A stretch of 64,000 nt of DNA from Doryteuthis pealeii (GCA_023376005.1 CM042152.1:89248187-89312186); one strand, 5' to 3'; positions 20,440 through 32,145 are shown, counted from the first letter of the stretch. Translations and numbers: made by a program. The notes: generated by a model not told the origin, from the sequence alone.

Positions 20440-20895
20440 CCATCCTTGAGAGACATGTTGGACACTGCTGGAGAAGCAAGGACAAACTCATAAGCTGTGT
20501 TCTCCAATGGACACCTACACATGGACACACCAGTATTGGCTGACCAACAAAAACTCACGTTGCATAGGATGCCATTTAGAGGACAAATAAAAAGTAAATC
20601 GACGGGGCGGCCTAAAGTCGGTATCAGCCAGACAGCAAGGGAGTCTATCCCCTTTTCAATAGCGCTAGACCAAGGAGATTGTTTTAGCATCTGAGGTGGA
20701 GTGCCACACCTACCATCAGCTCCTTACTTTACTGCACAGATCCCTGTGCTACTCATACGCTGAGTTGGCGAGAACCGGTATCGAACTAGGAACCTTGTGA
20801 TTTCTAGCTGAACGCTCTACCAACTGAGCTAAATAGGGACAGATAGTGAGTGGAGGAGTCATGGGAATCCATGCTGTTGGCATGAGTTGATAATG
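20440..20895 (+). pseudogene. LINE ORF2 C-terminal relic split by a SINE
   Basis: Before the SINE, the plus strand reads RSKDKLISCVLQWTPTHGHT followed by SIG, the conserved tail of a LINE reverse-transcriptase family. After the SINE, SGGVMGIHAVGMS continues the same tail, ending in an ATGATGATG-type 3' repeat. The frame contains stops. The related relics at 61.6 and 63.2 kb share the tail and the ATG repeat. Confidence 0.7.
20588..20832 (-). mobile_element. tRNA-derived SINE, family A, nested in a LINE
   Basis: Typical family A sequence in reverse, from AAAGTAAATCGACGGGGCGG to CTCTACCAACTGAGCTAAAT. It interrupts a LINE tail, so it inserted later. Confidence 0.85.
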
Positions 20896-21084
20896 ATGAT
20901 GAAGCTTAAGAAATTGAGTTGAATTAATCTTCAGGTTAGGAAAAATCTACCTTCCTTGAAAATCAGCATTCATGACCTTGGCTTATACATGAACCCCACA
21001 TACTGGTGTTTGGGACAAATGAGCAGATATCTAATCAAGCAAATGACCAAATTGATAAGCAGATAGAAATGAAGACATTTACCA

Positions 21085-21210
21085 CCCTGTGCACATGAGT
21101 TGGATATGACACCAGCTTAATTCATGTTGAGTTTAACAGGTTTGAATTCAGAGTTTTACTTCTTCTAAACTGGTTGTCTAACCAAGTTTAAAGAGTCCAG
21201 TCTCCTGATA
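21085..21210 (-). mobile_element. SINE B tail fragment
   Basis: GGTTTGAATTCAGAGTTTTA and ACTGGTTGTCTAACC in reverse SINE B order. The tRNA head is missing. Confidence 0.55.
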
Positions 21211-21504
21211 TAGATATGAAAAATAGATTTTATATTATGCCATGGTTAGGAGCAGAGTTGCACAGACCATTACTACTGAAGTAAATTTGTTTCTCACTGG
21301 GTGCCTTATATTTGAAGATTGAATAAAGCTTTATGTATATATATATATATAAAATAGAAGACACAGTTCTTTCATGACCAAAGACTGAAATGGATAGATT
21401 AATAGCTCAACATTTGCCAGAGAATTAGAGAAGTTCTTGCTTTTCAAACTTGTAAGCAAACTCTATGAAGAGTAGCCAGTTGTAGTAGCTTGATATGATC
21501 TATG

Positions 21505-22030
21505 GTTTGGTTTGGTTTGTTTTAATGGCATGTCAACCCTGTGGGTTATTTCATGCCAACTCTATAATATAAAATAAACATAATATATATAACAATGAAT
21601 AATATAATGAGTAATATAACAAATCAGGAGATCACCTCCGATCAATCGGCTGGTCACGTCAAGCCCTAGCACCTATATAATTTTCCCAACCCTATTGCCC
21701 TTATGGCAAGCCCCAACCCCTTTTTATCATATGGGTGCTAGAAGGCGGTGACTGCGGGTCTACATGTCCTGGGAATGACGTTAAACTCTATCTGATGGTG
21801 AGGTTTCAGTTTTGGAGGTTTGGGGAATGTGGAGCAACCTTTCATCACCATTGCTCCCTGGTCCACTCTGACCCATAGTGGTAGTACCTGTCAGGGTCCC
21901 ATCTATGGGTTAAATAGAAAAACATGAGTTGATAAACAAAATTGTATTATGCATTAAGAATGGATTTATTTCACAACTTTGTCGGCATTAAATGACCCAC
22001 CGAGGTTGATATGCCGTAAAACAAAACAAA
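21505..22030. repeat. Dispersed ATGGCAT / AGCCCTAGCACC composite repeat
   Basis: The left end has TTAATGGCATGTCAACCCTG and the right end its inverted form (GGCATTAAATGACCCACC...ATATGCCG). The centre has AAGCCCTAGCACCTATATAA and a segment (GGTAGTACCTGTCAGGGTCC) that recurs inverted at 38.6 kb. The centre also matches 51.1 and 51.9 kb. Confidence 0.65.
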
Positions 22031-22079
22031 CCAAATATAACAAATAATGAATAAATAATATAACAATATCTAGCATAAC

Positions 22080-22082
<3 letters not shown>

Positions 22083-22115
<33 letters not shown>
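22083..22115. repeat. (TA)n microsatellite
   Basis: Simple TA run. Confidence 0.95.
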
Positions 22116-22120
<5 letters not shown>

Positions 22121-22394
22121 TTATACATATGTATGTTTTGTAAAGGATTATTTTGTGGTAAATATTTTTTTCTAAAAACAAATTGGCAGGGTTCGAGATT
22201 ATAGTAATCTATTTTATTTTACATTTGCGTTCCCGTACCCACTAGTATAATGTTAAGTATTCCTGCCTTGTCAAAGAAAGAGTTTGTGGTTCTGTTCTCC
22301 ATTGGAGAAACACATTCAATTTTGTATGCATAAAATAAAACTATTGTTATATACAGAAATATAGATATCTCCCCAATTCACTAAGTCACCAAAT

Positions 22395-23240
22395 GCATGT
22401 CGCCCACACACCACAATGAACGGAGTGCTAACCAGATGTAAACAGCCCGAGGCACTAAATCAAGTGACAAATCTTTTGTCTCTCCGCGCACGCAGGCCTG
22501 CGCACCCTAGAAATTGAAAATAATAAATAAAACCAAATTCACATTTTCGTCCAATCCGAGACGCTCCCGGCAAAAATAAAAAGATGCTGCGTTGATCCAA
22601 CTTCCACCGACCAAAAACTATCTAAGAGCCGGCTCTTGAAGACAACACCAGAGATATCCGAGACAGCCGACCAGTTCACATCACAAGGGGAGCCGGCAAC
22701 ACAAACTTTATACCTCAAGACCACCGACAGATATCTCACCCCTACCACTGACCTCATAACCTCGAACGACCTACCGAGGCACCCTTAAAGAGGACGACGA
22801 GTATGGAATCTGATATCATCTTCTTAACCCAAACTACTGTGACAATCATCTGAAATCCCGACTGCCACTCACTTCGGCCACGAAATACTAACGCCGGATA
22901 TTCTGCCCACATCAACTAGAACTTACCTTCAACATACAACACTACCAACCAACTTACATTGGACTCTACCATCACGTTTTCACAACCACTACCACTGGGA
23001 CATCTGCATACATCACCACTACTACTACTACTGACTGACCACTGAACGTACCAAGCGCTGTAGACCTTACTACTTACACTCACAAACGACTATCACCGAA
23101 TATCGGACATTCTTCTCATTTCACCAATTTCAACCGTGTAACCTTTGTGTTTGCTAATACATTCTTAAACAAAAATCTGTGTTTGTCTTTTCCTTGCCAC
23201 CATACACTTCATACGTAACCCTGTTTATTACACTATCATG
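22395..23240 (+). other. Compositionally distinct GC- and C-rich island
   Basis: For about 850 bp the plus strand is rich in C and A (ACCACC, CGACC, CTACTACTAC), unlike the surrounding AT-rich DNA. There is no frame of note and no homology inside the window. The end (CTGTGTTTGTCTTTTCCTTG) is reminiscent of a U5-like region, so an LTR or 5' UTR is possible, without proof. Confidence 0.35.
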
Positions 23241-23339
23241 TGATAAATGATGGTAAACATCATCTCTCCTTCAGCTGAATATTAAATTTACTTCAGACAG
23301 ACAGACAGACAGAAAAACAAACAGTATATTATAATATAT

Positions 23340-23630
23340 AGATTCAGACTGAAATAAGGTGACAGACTTTTGAATAGAATTAGACATGAATATGAAGAGA
23401 CTAAAACAGATACAATATATAGATATATAGACTGAGATATGCATGAATAGATATAGACAGGTAGATAGATATGAACAAACTGAGATAGATAATTAACAGA
23501 TTTAAACAGACAGATAGATATGAAGAGATTGAAATACGTAATTCACAGCATTAAACTCATAGATGTGAAGAGACTGAGATAGATAATTAACAGGTCTAGA
23601 TGTATAGGTAGATATAACAAAGGAAGATTA
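23340..23630. repeat. Degenerate (AGACAGATAGATATGAA)n-type minisatellite
   Basis: Repeats of GATAGATATGAAGAGACTGA and AATTAACAGATTTAA recur with a period of roughly 60 bp, strongly decayed. Confidence 0.65.
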
Positions 23631-24479
23631 ATAAATAGTAAAAAAAATTTTTTAAAAAAAATATATTATATATATATATATATATATACCAAAAATCAGG
23701 GAATTAACCAAATTTAGTGAAATTTTCAGTGTTTATATATTAATGAATAAAAGATATAATGCACCAGTTATTTCATTTTAAAACTTTTACATTTTTTCAG
23801 TCAGTTAACTTTGAACCACATATCTTTGAGGCATAACACAGATTCTCAAAGATACGTGTTTGAAGTTAACTGAACTGAAAAAAATGTAAAATGACATATG
23901 ATGGTAGAATCTAGGTCCTTTAAGTTTGATTAACCAGTGAAATAGATAAACTGAGAAGGTTAACAGTACACATTTGAGGCCAGTTCCTTATTTGATAAAA
24001 AAAAAATCAATTCTTAATGTCTTAAGAAACACGAAGAATAAAGTTTCAGGCTATTTTCTAAAGTAGAGTAATTCAGAGAATCTGTTAAACATGAATACTT
24101 TTTTTTAAAAGTAATTGGTTTTTATTACCCAACCAATTTTTATGAGAACATAATTTTTTTTTTCGCCTAAGCAGCACCAAGTGACCTTAGGAGACAAATC
24201 AATATTAGAGAAACTCAGTAAATATCGGTGACGGATATTTATTGAGGGTATGACAAAAACCACATGTGACAAAACACCCAGTGAGCAAAATCTCTCACCA
24301 AAAGTAATCCAATTGGATACATAGTGTAGTGGATAAAGGTGTTGGTTTAGATAGTTCTAAGTGACAGTTATCTCTAGTCTGCAGGCTCAATCTTAGTCAA
24401 GGGCAACAGTAACATAGAATAATAATTAACACAGCTTAACACTTGTATCCAGCTATGGTTAGCGGAATGAGAACAGGAT

Positions 24480-24725
24480 ACCCCAATGGATTGAATAAAA
24501 GGTTGCGTTCAAAGATCCGTGATGGCTCCCAATTACAACAAGAATATTTCCAAATTCAAAAAGAAGGTTCCTGAGTTTGAGAAGGCTCCAGAGACCAAAA
24601 GAAATACCTAAAGAAGGCCGGAGGGCACGTCAGTCGAAACGTTGTACAGATAACAATAAGATGAGGACAATAGTCCAAATAATCCATATAATACTAATTA
24701 TAAAGCCTCATCTAAAAAATTCAGA
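24480..24725 (+). repeat. Copy of the AAGGTTCC / GGCCGGAGGGCAC repeat
   Basis: GGATTGAATAAAAGGTTGCG, AAGAAGGTTCCTGAG and GAAGGCCGGAGGGCACGTC recur in the same order as at 19.9 kb. A hammerhead-like core with CTAAAGA then stem GGCC/GTCG is damaged here. Confidence 0.65.
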
Positions 24726-24824
24726 GAAATAGTAAAAAACAATACACTTAACAAAACCCCCACTTAAAAATCAACCCCAGAAATATTATTTGTAGTTTAT
24801 TTACTAATTGTGATTTATCTATTA

Positions 24825-25165
24825 CTAGGGTGAGCCAAAAGTGTTGCATTATTTTGGTACATGCTAGTTTTCAGCGAGTATATCGTGTGACCACACCAGT
24901 TCAAACCATGGAAGGTATTCACTGTGGTTGGTACACTCCATGTGTAATAGGGTAGGTCAATTTTTAACTTTAAAAAAAAATAATCAAATTCTCTCAAACA
25001 GCAAAAGTTGTGTGTTGGTATAATGAATACTGATACCAAAATGTAGATCTCTTACTTGCACGATTGTTTGAGGAAATAGCATCAAAGATAATCTACTAAA
25101 ATGCACCAATATTCCTTGTTTTCCAACATTTAGCCTAGAAATTGGTTAGAAAATATTGCAAAACT
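24825..25165. repeat. Dispersed repeat (pair with 29.2 kb)
   Basis: GTTGTGTGTTGGTATAATGA and ACTAAAATGCACCAA recur in the same order at 29,200-29,420. The left edge GGGTGAGCCAAAAGTGTTGC looks like a mariner-type terminal repeat, but no matching right end is visible. Confidence 0.6.
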
Positions 25166-25182
25166 TTTAACTCAACCTAATA

Positions 25183-25398
25183 ATTCTCAGTCGGTAGAGT
25201 GTCTGACACCAGCCCTCGCAAACTCAGTGTATGAGTACCACAAGGATCTGTGCGGTAAAGTAAGGAGCTGATGGTAGGTGTGGTGCTCCCTCTCAGATGC
25301 CAAAACAATCTACATGGTCTAGTACTAGTGAAAAGGGGATAGACTTCCTCGCTGTCTGGTTGATACCGACTTTTGGCCCCCCCCAGATGATTTTACAT
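25183..25398 (+). mobile_element. tRNA-derived SINE, family A, box B deleted
   Basis: TCAGTCGGTAGAGTGTCTGA joins directly to CACCAGCCCTCGCAAACTCA, so the anticodon arm and box B are missing. The remainder matches family A. Confidence 0.8.
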
Positions 25399-25549
25399 AA
25401 TAAGATGGTAATGATTATAGGATTTCAATTACATTTTTAATGGATTCCTAACAAAAATTCATAGAAATATTTTTTAAGTCAATCAACTTTTTATTGAATT
25501 TTATCAAAATTCTATAGAATATCATTTGGATGCTAAATATACAGAGTTG

Positions 25550-25798
25550 GAGGTGTGTGGGTGTAATGGTTAGAGCCATAGGAAATGAACTTGTCGACCT
25601 GAGTTCAAATCCTGGACGAAGCTGTTTGCATTGCATAGTGCTAATACCCTTGGGAAAAGTATGAATCCAACTACTCTCCCTCTAGCTATGGGCAAATAGT
25701 AGGGTGGATTGGCTCTTTAACCAGTCTAGGAGAAGGAATATTCTGAATTCAAACCTGTTAAACTCTGCTTAAGAAATTGACCTTGTGTCACATCCTAA
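25550..25798 (+). mobile_element. tRNA-derived SINE, family B
   Basis: GGGTGTAATGGTTAGAGCCA head and GAGTTCAAATCCTGGACGAA box B region are well kept. It runs to TTGACCTTGTGTCACATCCT but lacks the final CTGCTCGTGCGG. Confidence 0.85.
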
Positions 25799-25799
25799 C

Positions 25800-27155
25800 T
25801 GAAAAGAAATGGTCAAATTACATCTAATACTGATATTCTATACGACAATGTAACACCTGGTTCCATCATAAACATATGGTTGGGAGATTCTTACGATGCA
25901 ACTGTGGCATTTAATTGAGGCATTTAAGTTTATGGCACTAAATCTGCAAGAATCAATGATGGTAGCAATTGAAAGAGAATACAACCAAATCCCAATGATA
26001 CAATTTGTAAAATTTGCAATTCTAAACAGAATAGTCATCAATTTGAACACCTGTGATTACTAATTGATGATTGCAATTCTGTCTGTTAATGTTATCAGAC
26101 ATTTCTTATTCTATATATATAATATATATATATATATATATTATATATATACACTAAAAATGTATCAATACACTCCTTCCTATGAATGAACACCAAAAGA
26201 AGTTATGTAGATCTAGCAACTCCTTGTAAAAAAACTATATATACTGTGTTTAAATAACACTTTTCACAAGTGAACTGATATTGCACTCTGATCCTAAATA
26301 AAAGTACTGAATAAATAATTATTTAATCTTTTACAAAACAATGCTAGTACAATATGAATAAAAGATATCAGTCCAATATTTTCAACATTAGTATAAGTCT
26401 ACTCAGATATATAAAAGACTACTGTACTGGAACGAGTTTACAGTGACAGACATGAAATCATGCAAACATTTAAGAACAGTTTTTTTTTTTAAATGAAGGA
26501 AAATAGAACAATGTGAACAAAAGGAAGTTGACAGATCTAGTAATTCAGATCATTACAGAATATTTGGTGGAACTGAATGAGTCATCAAAAGTGCCGTCAC
26601 ATTAGCTAAATAAAGGACAATTCCGTTTTTATTACAAAGAATGAAAGAGAAGAAAAAGGACATGATACACAGAAAATATATAATAAGAAAAAAGAAAGAG
26701 AATAGGGAAATAGCAAGAGGGGGTCGCCCGTAATCTTATTATTAATAATCATCTTTTCAATCAAACATAATGAGAAGAAGGAAGAGTGAGAGAAATACAT
26801 ACCGTGATGGATAGATAGATAATGATTATAACTAGCAGTACCTGTGGATATACCACAGTATCATAATTCAATTATTACAACGTTTAATATGTTTACTTAA
26901 GAGCTATTGCAAAAATTATTTCAATATGTAAAAAGTATAATAATCTTGATATAACTCTCAGAATGATCATCAGTTTAAATACATGCAATATCTAAAAATA
27001 TTCTATACTTGGCTTCTTTAATATAGATTAAAAACAGCACCCCTTGCCTCATATGGTAGAGACGTCTCAGTATCATTGACAGGTTAATTTCGCAGGAATT
27101 TCTCCATGCTATATCGTGGCTGAAACAGTATAGTTTCTGACATCCTGCTGAAGTC
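25800..27155. other. AT-rich sequence without a gene
   Basis: No supported gene. TA tracts lie at about 26,113-26,152, with possible inverted structure. Short frames on the minus strand have no recognisable domain. Confidence 0.5.
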
Positions 27156-27159
27156 CCGG

Positions 27160-27360
27160 TTTTGATTTCTGTCGAGGGAAATCGTTAGTATATATCGCTG
27201 ATGAGACTTAATAAAGTTGAAACAGTCTGTGCGATATTCTACACACCGAGTGATTCTTTGCGAAATTCACTTGTCATTATTATCTTCTATAATTATCGAA
27301 TTTTATGCGATATGCGCATTGTAATTGCCTTCAAGCAAAAAAAAAAATATAAATATTAAT
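27160..27360 (+). repeat. Second copy of the hammerhead-bearing inverted-end repeat
   Basis: Matches 7197-7375 from AAATCGTTAGTAT to GTAATTGCCTTCAAGCAAAA. The left inverted end is replaced by GTCGAGGGAAATC. An internal poly(A) run follows the right end. Confidence 0.7.
27192..27237 (+). ncRNA. Hammerhead ribozyme-like motif (copy B)
   Basis: Stem I is a 6-bp helix ATATCG (27,192) with CGATAT (27,232). CTGATGA begins at 27,198, then GACTT-AATA-AAGTT (5-bp stem II with G-U at the base), GAAA, ACA-GTC-TGT (stem III). The base before the 3' strand of stem I is G, whereas H is needed for cleavage; the homolog at 7.2 kb has A there. This copy is thus probably inactive. Confidence 0.55.
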
Positions 27361-27676
27361 ATATATCTTAATAAACATTTTATTTATAATCAATCAAAGA
27401 GTCTATAGGTTTTTTTTTCTTTTATTTTGACACCCTGAATTTATTACTTTATGAAAATATAATGAGAACAGAAATTCGTTGAGAGTACAGAAATTTGTCC
27501 TGTCGGACAGCCGGATCTCTCCACTGAAAAAGATCTCTGACCAAGTTCTTCTGCCTGCAACAATTTTACAGCAGTCCTCCACCAAAGCTCACTCGTCTCT
27601 TGTTCACACATCTGTGTTCTCGTTAGGAAGATCAAAACACAACTCACTTGTATGGCAAAGCAGGCCTTAAATAATG

Positions 27677-27920
27677 GGACCATATGACCTTTATGCACCC
27701 CTTTTGCGATCTTATTTCATGAGGACATTTTTTCATTTACACCGTCAAAATCCGGTTGTTTGTTAACAGATGATTTTTTGAGTTTTTTTTTAAATTATAA
27801 AACTAACCCCTAACCCTAGCCCCTAACCCTAACCAAACGACCGGATTTTGATGATGTAAATGAAAAAAATGTCCTTATGAAATAAGATCGCAAAAGGGGT
27901 GCCTAAAGGTCATATGGTCC
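27677..27920. mobile_element. MITE with telomere-like core, second family (copy 2)
   Basis: Ends GGACCATATGACC and GGTCATATGGTCC, with AAATAATG at 27,669-27,676 and 27,921-27,928: an exact 8-bp target duplication. The loop has CCCTAACCCTAGCCCCTAAC. Overlapping short frames on both strands are arm sequence. Confidence 0.9.
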
Positions 27921-28484
27921 AAATAATGATTAACTGCTTTGACCAAGATACTACATCCAGGCCAATTGTGCCCAGCGCTGCAATCATAATGTAGAAATTT
28001 ACATACATGCCAACGAGGTAGCCTGACTTCGAGCCATGACTCACGATCAGGAGGATCTAAGTTCAATCTCTGTAGTCGACCCATGAGCTCTTCATTTTGC
28101 ACGCCAGACACATTTGCGCTTGCTTTGAGCTCCCACGTAAGTAATTTCTCTCTCTACAGAAGATACGTCAATAACATTAACTAATAACAAAAACAAAAAT
28201 ACTATCACCAATTACTTAAATGTTTGTTATGTTTTGATTTAACAAAAGAGGAGTTGTATCGTTCTGCATTTTAATTGTTTTGTTGAAGTGGAAGTTTTGT
28301 CTTGATCCAGTATTTATTTGGTTCTATCAAAGATCAAATAAAAATCAATACAAAACATACACCAACCAACAAATTGAAATCATGAAATTGCAAGATATAA
28401 AAGTATATTTGTGGGGATTAAAAAATAAGATTAAAATAAAAAGCATAAAAAATAACAAACTCCCATGAGCCTTCAGACCGGAAG

Positions 28485-28572
28485 AACCCACTGAGCATGT
28501 GCAGGAAAAAAGACCCACTGAGCATGTGCAGGAAAAAGGACCCACTGAGCATGTGCAGGAAAAAGAACCCAC
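28485..28572. repeat. 29-bp tandem repeat, three units
   Basis: CCCACTGAGCATGTGCAGGA plus AAAAGGA is repeated three times with single-base length changes. Confidence 0.9.
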
Positions 28573-28599
28573 TTCTGTCCACCAAGATAATCTCTTGGC

Positions 28600-28860
28600 C
28601 ATTGTGACTTAGGCTTTAACTGAGACAAGACACTATTTCTGGATAGGAAGAAATTTCCTCTCCATGTGGTGGCTATGACCCATGAATAAAGCCTGAATCC
28701 TAAAACTACCCTTTGTCTTTGTCTCTTCCTTTTCTTTCCTTTAATTCCTTTTCAGTGCGACCACCAAATATGATGGATTTAAAAAGAAAACTGGTGAACA
28801 CACATCAGAAATAACCAACAACCTTTAAACCTAAACATTAAAACACATGTCAACCCACAT
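28600..28860 (+). mobile_element. LTR-like fragment (pair with 30.8 kb)
   Basis: AATAAAGCCTGAATCCTAAA, CTTTGTCTTTGTCTCTTCCT and GACCACCAAATATGATGG are shared in order with 30,838-30,935. An AATAAA followed by a U/C-rich stretch resembles R-U5 of an LTR. Ends are not defined. Confidence 0.45.
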
Positions 28861-29129
28861 ATTCTAACAGAACAATCCACTACTTGTCTCAGACCTTATT
28901 TCAAATACAAATTCTCCCAGAGAATGAGCATGGGGTGTGGCATGACAGTCTCAGAAAATTATTTTGCCTTTGTTCTTTGAACAGTAGAGATCTTGTGTCA
29001 GACCCTGTCAAGGAATGGTAAAGCTATGTGGCTATCTTATTTTTCATCATCAAATAATTTTTCCATCCTTCCAGATATTGCTTGTTCATAGAACAATATG
29101 TATATATTTCTAGTTGGATATATAGTGTA

Positions 29130-29131
29130 TA

Positions 29132-29165
<34 letters not shown>
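29130..29165. repeat. (TA)n microsatellite
   Basis: TA run bracketed by TAGTGTATATACT repeats, which form a short inverted pair. Confidence 0.9.
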
Positions 29166-29167
<2 letters not shown>

Positions 29168-29199
29168 TATATACTTTTTTCTTAATATAAGGTTAAATA

Positions 29200-29425
29200 T
29201 TTTAGTATGTACGATTGGGTAGGTTGATTTTTCACTTTTTAAAAATTTTTTTATTTTCTCAAACAGAGAAAATTGTGTGTTGGTATAATAAATACTGATA
29301 CCAAAAACTACATTTCTTATTTGCACCATTGTTTGGGGAAATAGTATCAAAGATCATCTACTAAAATGCACCAAACATCCTCATCTTTTCAACATTTAAC
29401 TGAGAAATTGGTTAGAAAATTTAGC
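29200..29425. repeat. Dispersed repeat (pair with 24.8 kb)
   Basis: Shares TGTTGGTATAATAAATACTG, GCACCATTGTTTGGGGAAAT and AATGCACCAAACATCCT with 24,950-25,165. Confidence 0.65.
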
Positions 29426-29429
29426 AATT

Positions 29430-30590
29430 TCAATATTTAAAACAGAGAAGGTTATGATTTTAAAGGAAATAAACGAAATATAACTAGAATTCAAATTGAA
29501 AATATACCCCCCATCACTACCAACACCTCTGATATGTTGCTTTTTACCTAATGATTAAGCTGTAACAGTGATATCCTTTTCAAAGACTGAACTCTATTTC
29601 CTTAAACGAAGGAAAAGTTTTGAAGAAAAGTATTTTGTGCTGTAATTCTTTATGTTAATTTGCAACTTTTGTCACATGGGAGATATTACAATTCCAAAAT
29701 CAACCTACACTAATGTACAACTGCATTTATCATGTCTTTCCTTCCATTGTGTTAATATATCATGTATATACTAATGCTAATATTGGTCCTTGGTGAGTGG
29801 GGACTCAACAGAATATATTCCATAGTATCAAGTACACTAATACTAGGATCTGTAAATTCTATAATAATATATGATATTAAAAATAAGAATAAAAAATGAC
29901 TATGGAATTTCAATCATAAATAACTGACAACAATTTTGTTCAATGTTTTTTGCATGTAAAACTTTTCTTTTTTTGTCATTAATTTTTCCCTTAAAAAGTA
30001 AGCCAAACTTTTTCATGTATTTCATCCAGGAAACTTTGATAAGATGAACATAATATACAAGATTTAAAGAGAGAGAGAGAAAAAAAAGATTAGGCCTATC
30101 TCTTAATGAGTTAAGACACACACACACGTTAATGACATTTAATAGAGAAGTTCCGAACAATCAATATCAAACAATTTGGGTCCACCTTGTATAGAAAATA
30201 TCCTCAAATTGTTAAGGCAGCCATTTGCATAATAGCTGTTCAGGAAGGAAGAAATCTTTCTACAATAATTTTCTTTTCTAATTCATCCTTTGCTTGTTAT
30301 TCATGTTTGATGTTACGGATTTTCTCAGTATTTTCTTTGTATTTTGATTTTCTTTAGAACATTTCAGAATTCAAAAGACAAGAGATTACTGTCATTAAAA
30401 AGTTGTCCAAAACCAATAAGAATCTTTAGATTTTTGATTCAAAGCCTTGAGTAGCATGAACCAGGGAATCTACCCCCCTCCTTTTTTTTTTTCTACAGGA
30501 AAGTGGGTGTAAGGGTCATGTTGGTTTTTGGTTAGGAGGTAATAGGAGGAGTAGCTCTCAAAGGAGTTTTTGACTAATTAGACTCATACT
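29430..30590. other. AT-rich sequence without a gene
   Basis: No gene, repeat or structure of note is recognised. Confidence 0.5.
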
Positions 30591-30594
30591 AAGT

Positions 30595-30950
30595 TAAAGA
30601 ACTAGGCTAGAGCCCTTTGGTTTGAATTCAGAGTTTTCCTTCTCCTAGACTGGTTGTCATACTAAGGTAAAGAGCCCAATCTGTCAAAGTAGTTTTGACT
30701 AATGAGAAGAGAGCCCCTGTGGTTGAATTCAGAGTTTTCCTTCTCCTAGCCCAGTTGTCATATCAAGATTAAGAGCCCCGATATTGCTTCCTGGCCAGGG
30801 GAATATCCCCCTTGCTATAGGCAACTATGACCTGCTCAATAAAGCCTGAGTCATAAAACTACCTTCTGCCTTTGTCTCTTTCCTTTCTCTTTCTTTGAAT
30901 GCCTTCTTTTTAGCACGTCCACCAAAAGATATGGGGTTAAAAGAAAACCT
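30595..30950 (-). repeat. SINE B tail pieces and LTR-like fragment
   Basis: Two copies of GAATTCAGAGTTTTCCTTCT (about 30,628 and 30,728) are SINE B tail in reverse, duplicated in tandem about 100 bp apart. From 30,838 the sequence matches the LTR-like fragment at 28.7 kb, reading on the plus strand. Confidence 0.55.
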
Positions 30951-31659
30951 GAGGAACACACACCAGGAATATTCAGATACCTACATTTAACCTTAAAACA
31001 CCCAAAACCACTTATACCCCATAATTCATATACCCCATAATTTACCTTAAACCCCATAAGTCCTTATACAGCATCATTAGAGCTGTTACGGTTTCTTTTG
31101 GAAAATGATGTGAGAAGTATTTGCTGTTTAAGTGGTTTTTAAAAGCAGACAATATAAATTCTGGGCCTTTTCTAAAAATACTAATTCATTATATACCAAG
31201 AAAATAATTATAAATAGCACATTTGCTTTTTAAGATTCTGAATATTTTTTCTTTTACACAAAAAGAAAGAAAATGCTGTTTTGCTTTGGTAATTATATTC
31301 AAATGTAAAAATGCAAAATTTTACCTGGACTTCCTTTTTTGTTGTGTGTTAGATTTTAATACAGTTATTTTCTTCCTCCACAATTCAACACACAGTTTTA
31401 ATGACTAATTATTTCACATTAGTGTCCAGTTTTGGATCTCTATTATTATCTCTATGAGATGATAATATCAATATATTTATATGTAGGTTCATTTATACAT
31501 TGAATTATGTGCAGTAATAGTTGAGTTTTTCTGTTAGGAGGAAAGAGAAGGTGAAGCTCTTAAAGCAGTTTTGACTAACAAGAAATTTCCTAGACCAGTT
31601 GCCATACCAGAGCCCAGTCTGCCCTACTATTTATCCATAGATGAGGGAAAATAGTAATT

Positions 31660-32145
31660 TTTAATTAATCTCAATAAATATCATTCTTTACTTGTATTAT
31701 CTTACCTTTTTTAAGCGAAGCTTCACAGTTTAAATTCAGAGTTTTCCTTCTCTTAGACTGGTTGCCATATTAAGGTTGGGGCCGGGTTAGCTCAGTCGGT
31801 AGAGCATTCGGCTAGAGACCACAAGGTTCCTAGTTCGATACCCGCCCTCGCCAACTCAGTGTATGAGTAGCACAGGGATCTGTGCGGTAAAGTAAGGAGC
31901 TGATGGTAGGTGTGGCGCTCCACCTCAGATGCTAAAATAATCTCCTTGGTCTAGCGCTAGTGAAAAGGGATAGACTCCCTTGCTGCATGGTTGATACCGA
32001 CATTAGGCCAACCCGCTGACTTTACTTTTTAATCTCAATAAATATCATTCTTTACTTGTATTATCTTACTTTTTTAAGCGGAGCTTCACAGGTTTAAATT
32101 CAGAGTTTTCCTTCTCTTAGACTGGTTGCCATATTAAGGTTAATT
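31660..32145. repeat. 110-bp direct duplication around a SINE A copy
   Basis: AATCTCAATAAATATCATTC through GGTTGCCATATTAAGGTT occurs at about 31,668-31,777 and again at 32,031-32,140, with the SINE between them. At about 110 bp this is far longer than a usual target duplication. It includes SINE B tail sequence. Confidence 0.8.
31780..32030 (+). mobile_element. tRNA-derived SINE, family A (best plus-strand copy)
   Basis: GGCCGGGTTAGCTCAGTCGG head, box A TAGCTCAGTCGG, box B AGTTCGATACC, then GTATGAGTAGCACAGGGATC, and CTGACTTTACTTTT at the end. The pol III boxes look usable, but 3' activity depends on LINE machinery. The tRNA-like cloverleaf 3' half is not closed, so it is not a tRNA gene. Confidence 0.9.

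Noticed and set aside
27403..27698. Overlapping frames on both strands near 27.5 kb
   Set aside because: The composition is mixed, but no domain, splice site or homology supports either strand and part lies in a MITE arm.
27875..28111. Minus-strand frame (GRLQRLNLDPPDRESWLEVR) near 28.0 kb as a gene
   Set aside because: It looks protein-like but overlaps the MITE arm at one end and has no recognisable family; left unassigned.
31781..31860. Functional tRNA gene
   Set aside because: Boxes A and B are present but the acceptor stem does not close and the sequence continues into a repeated SINE body.
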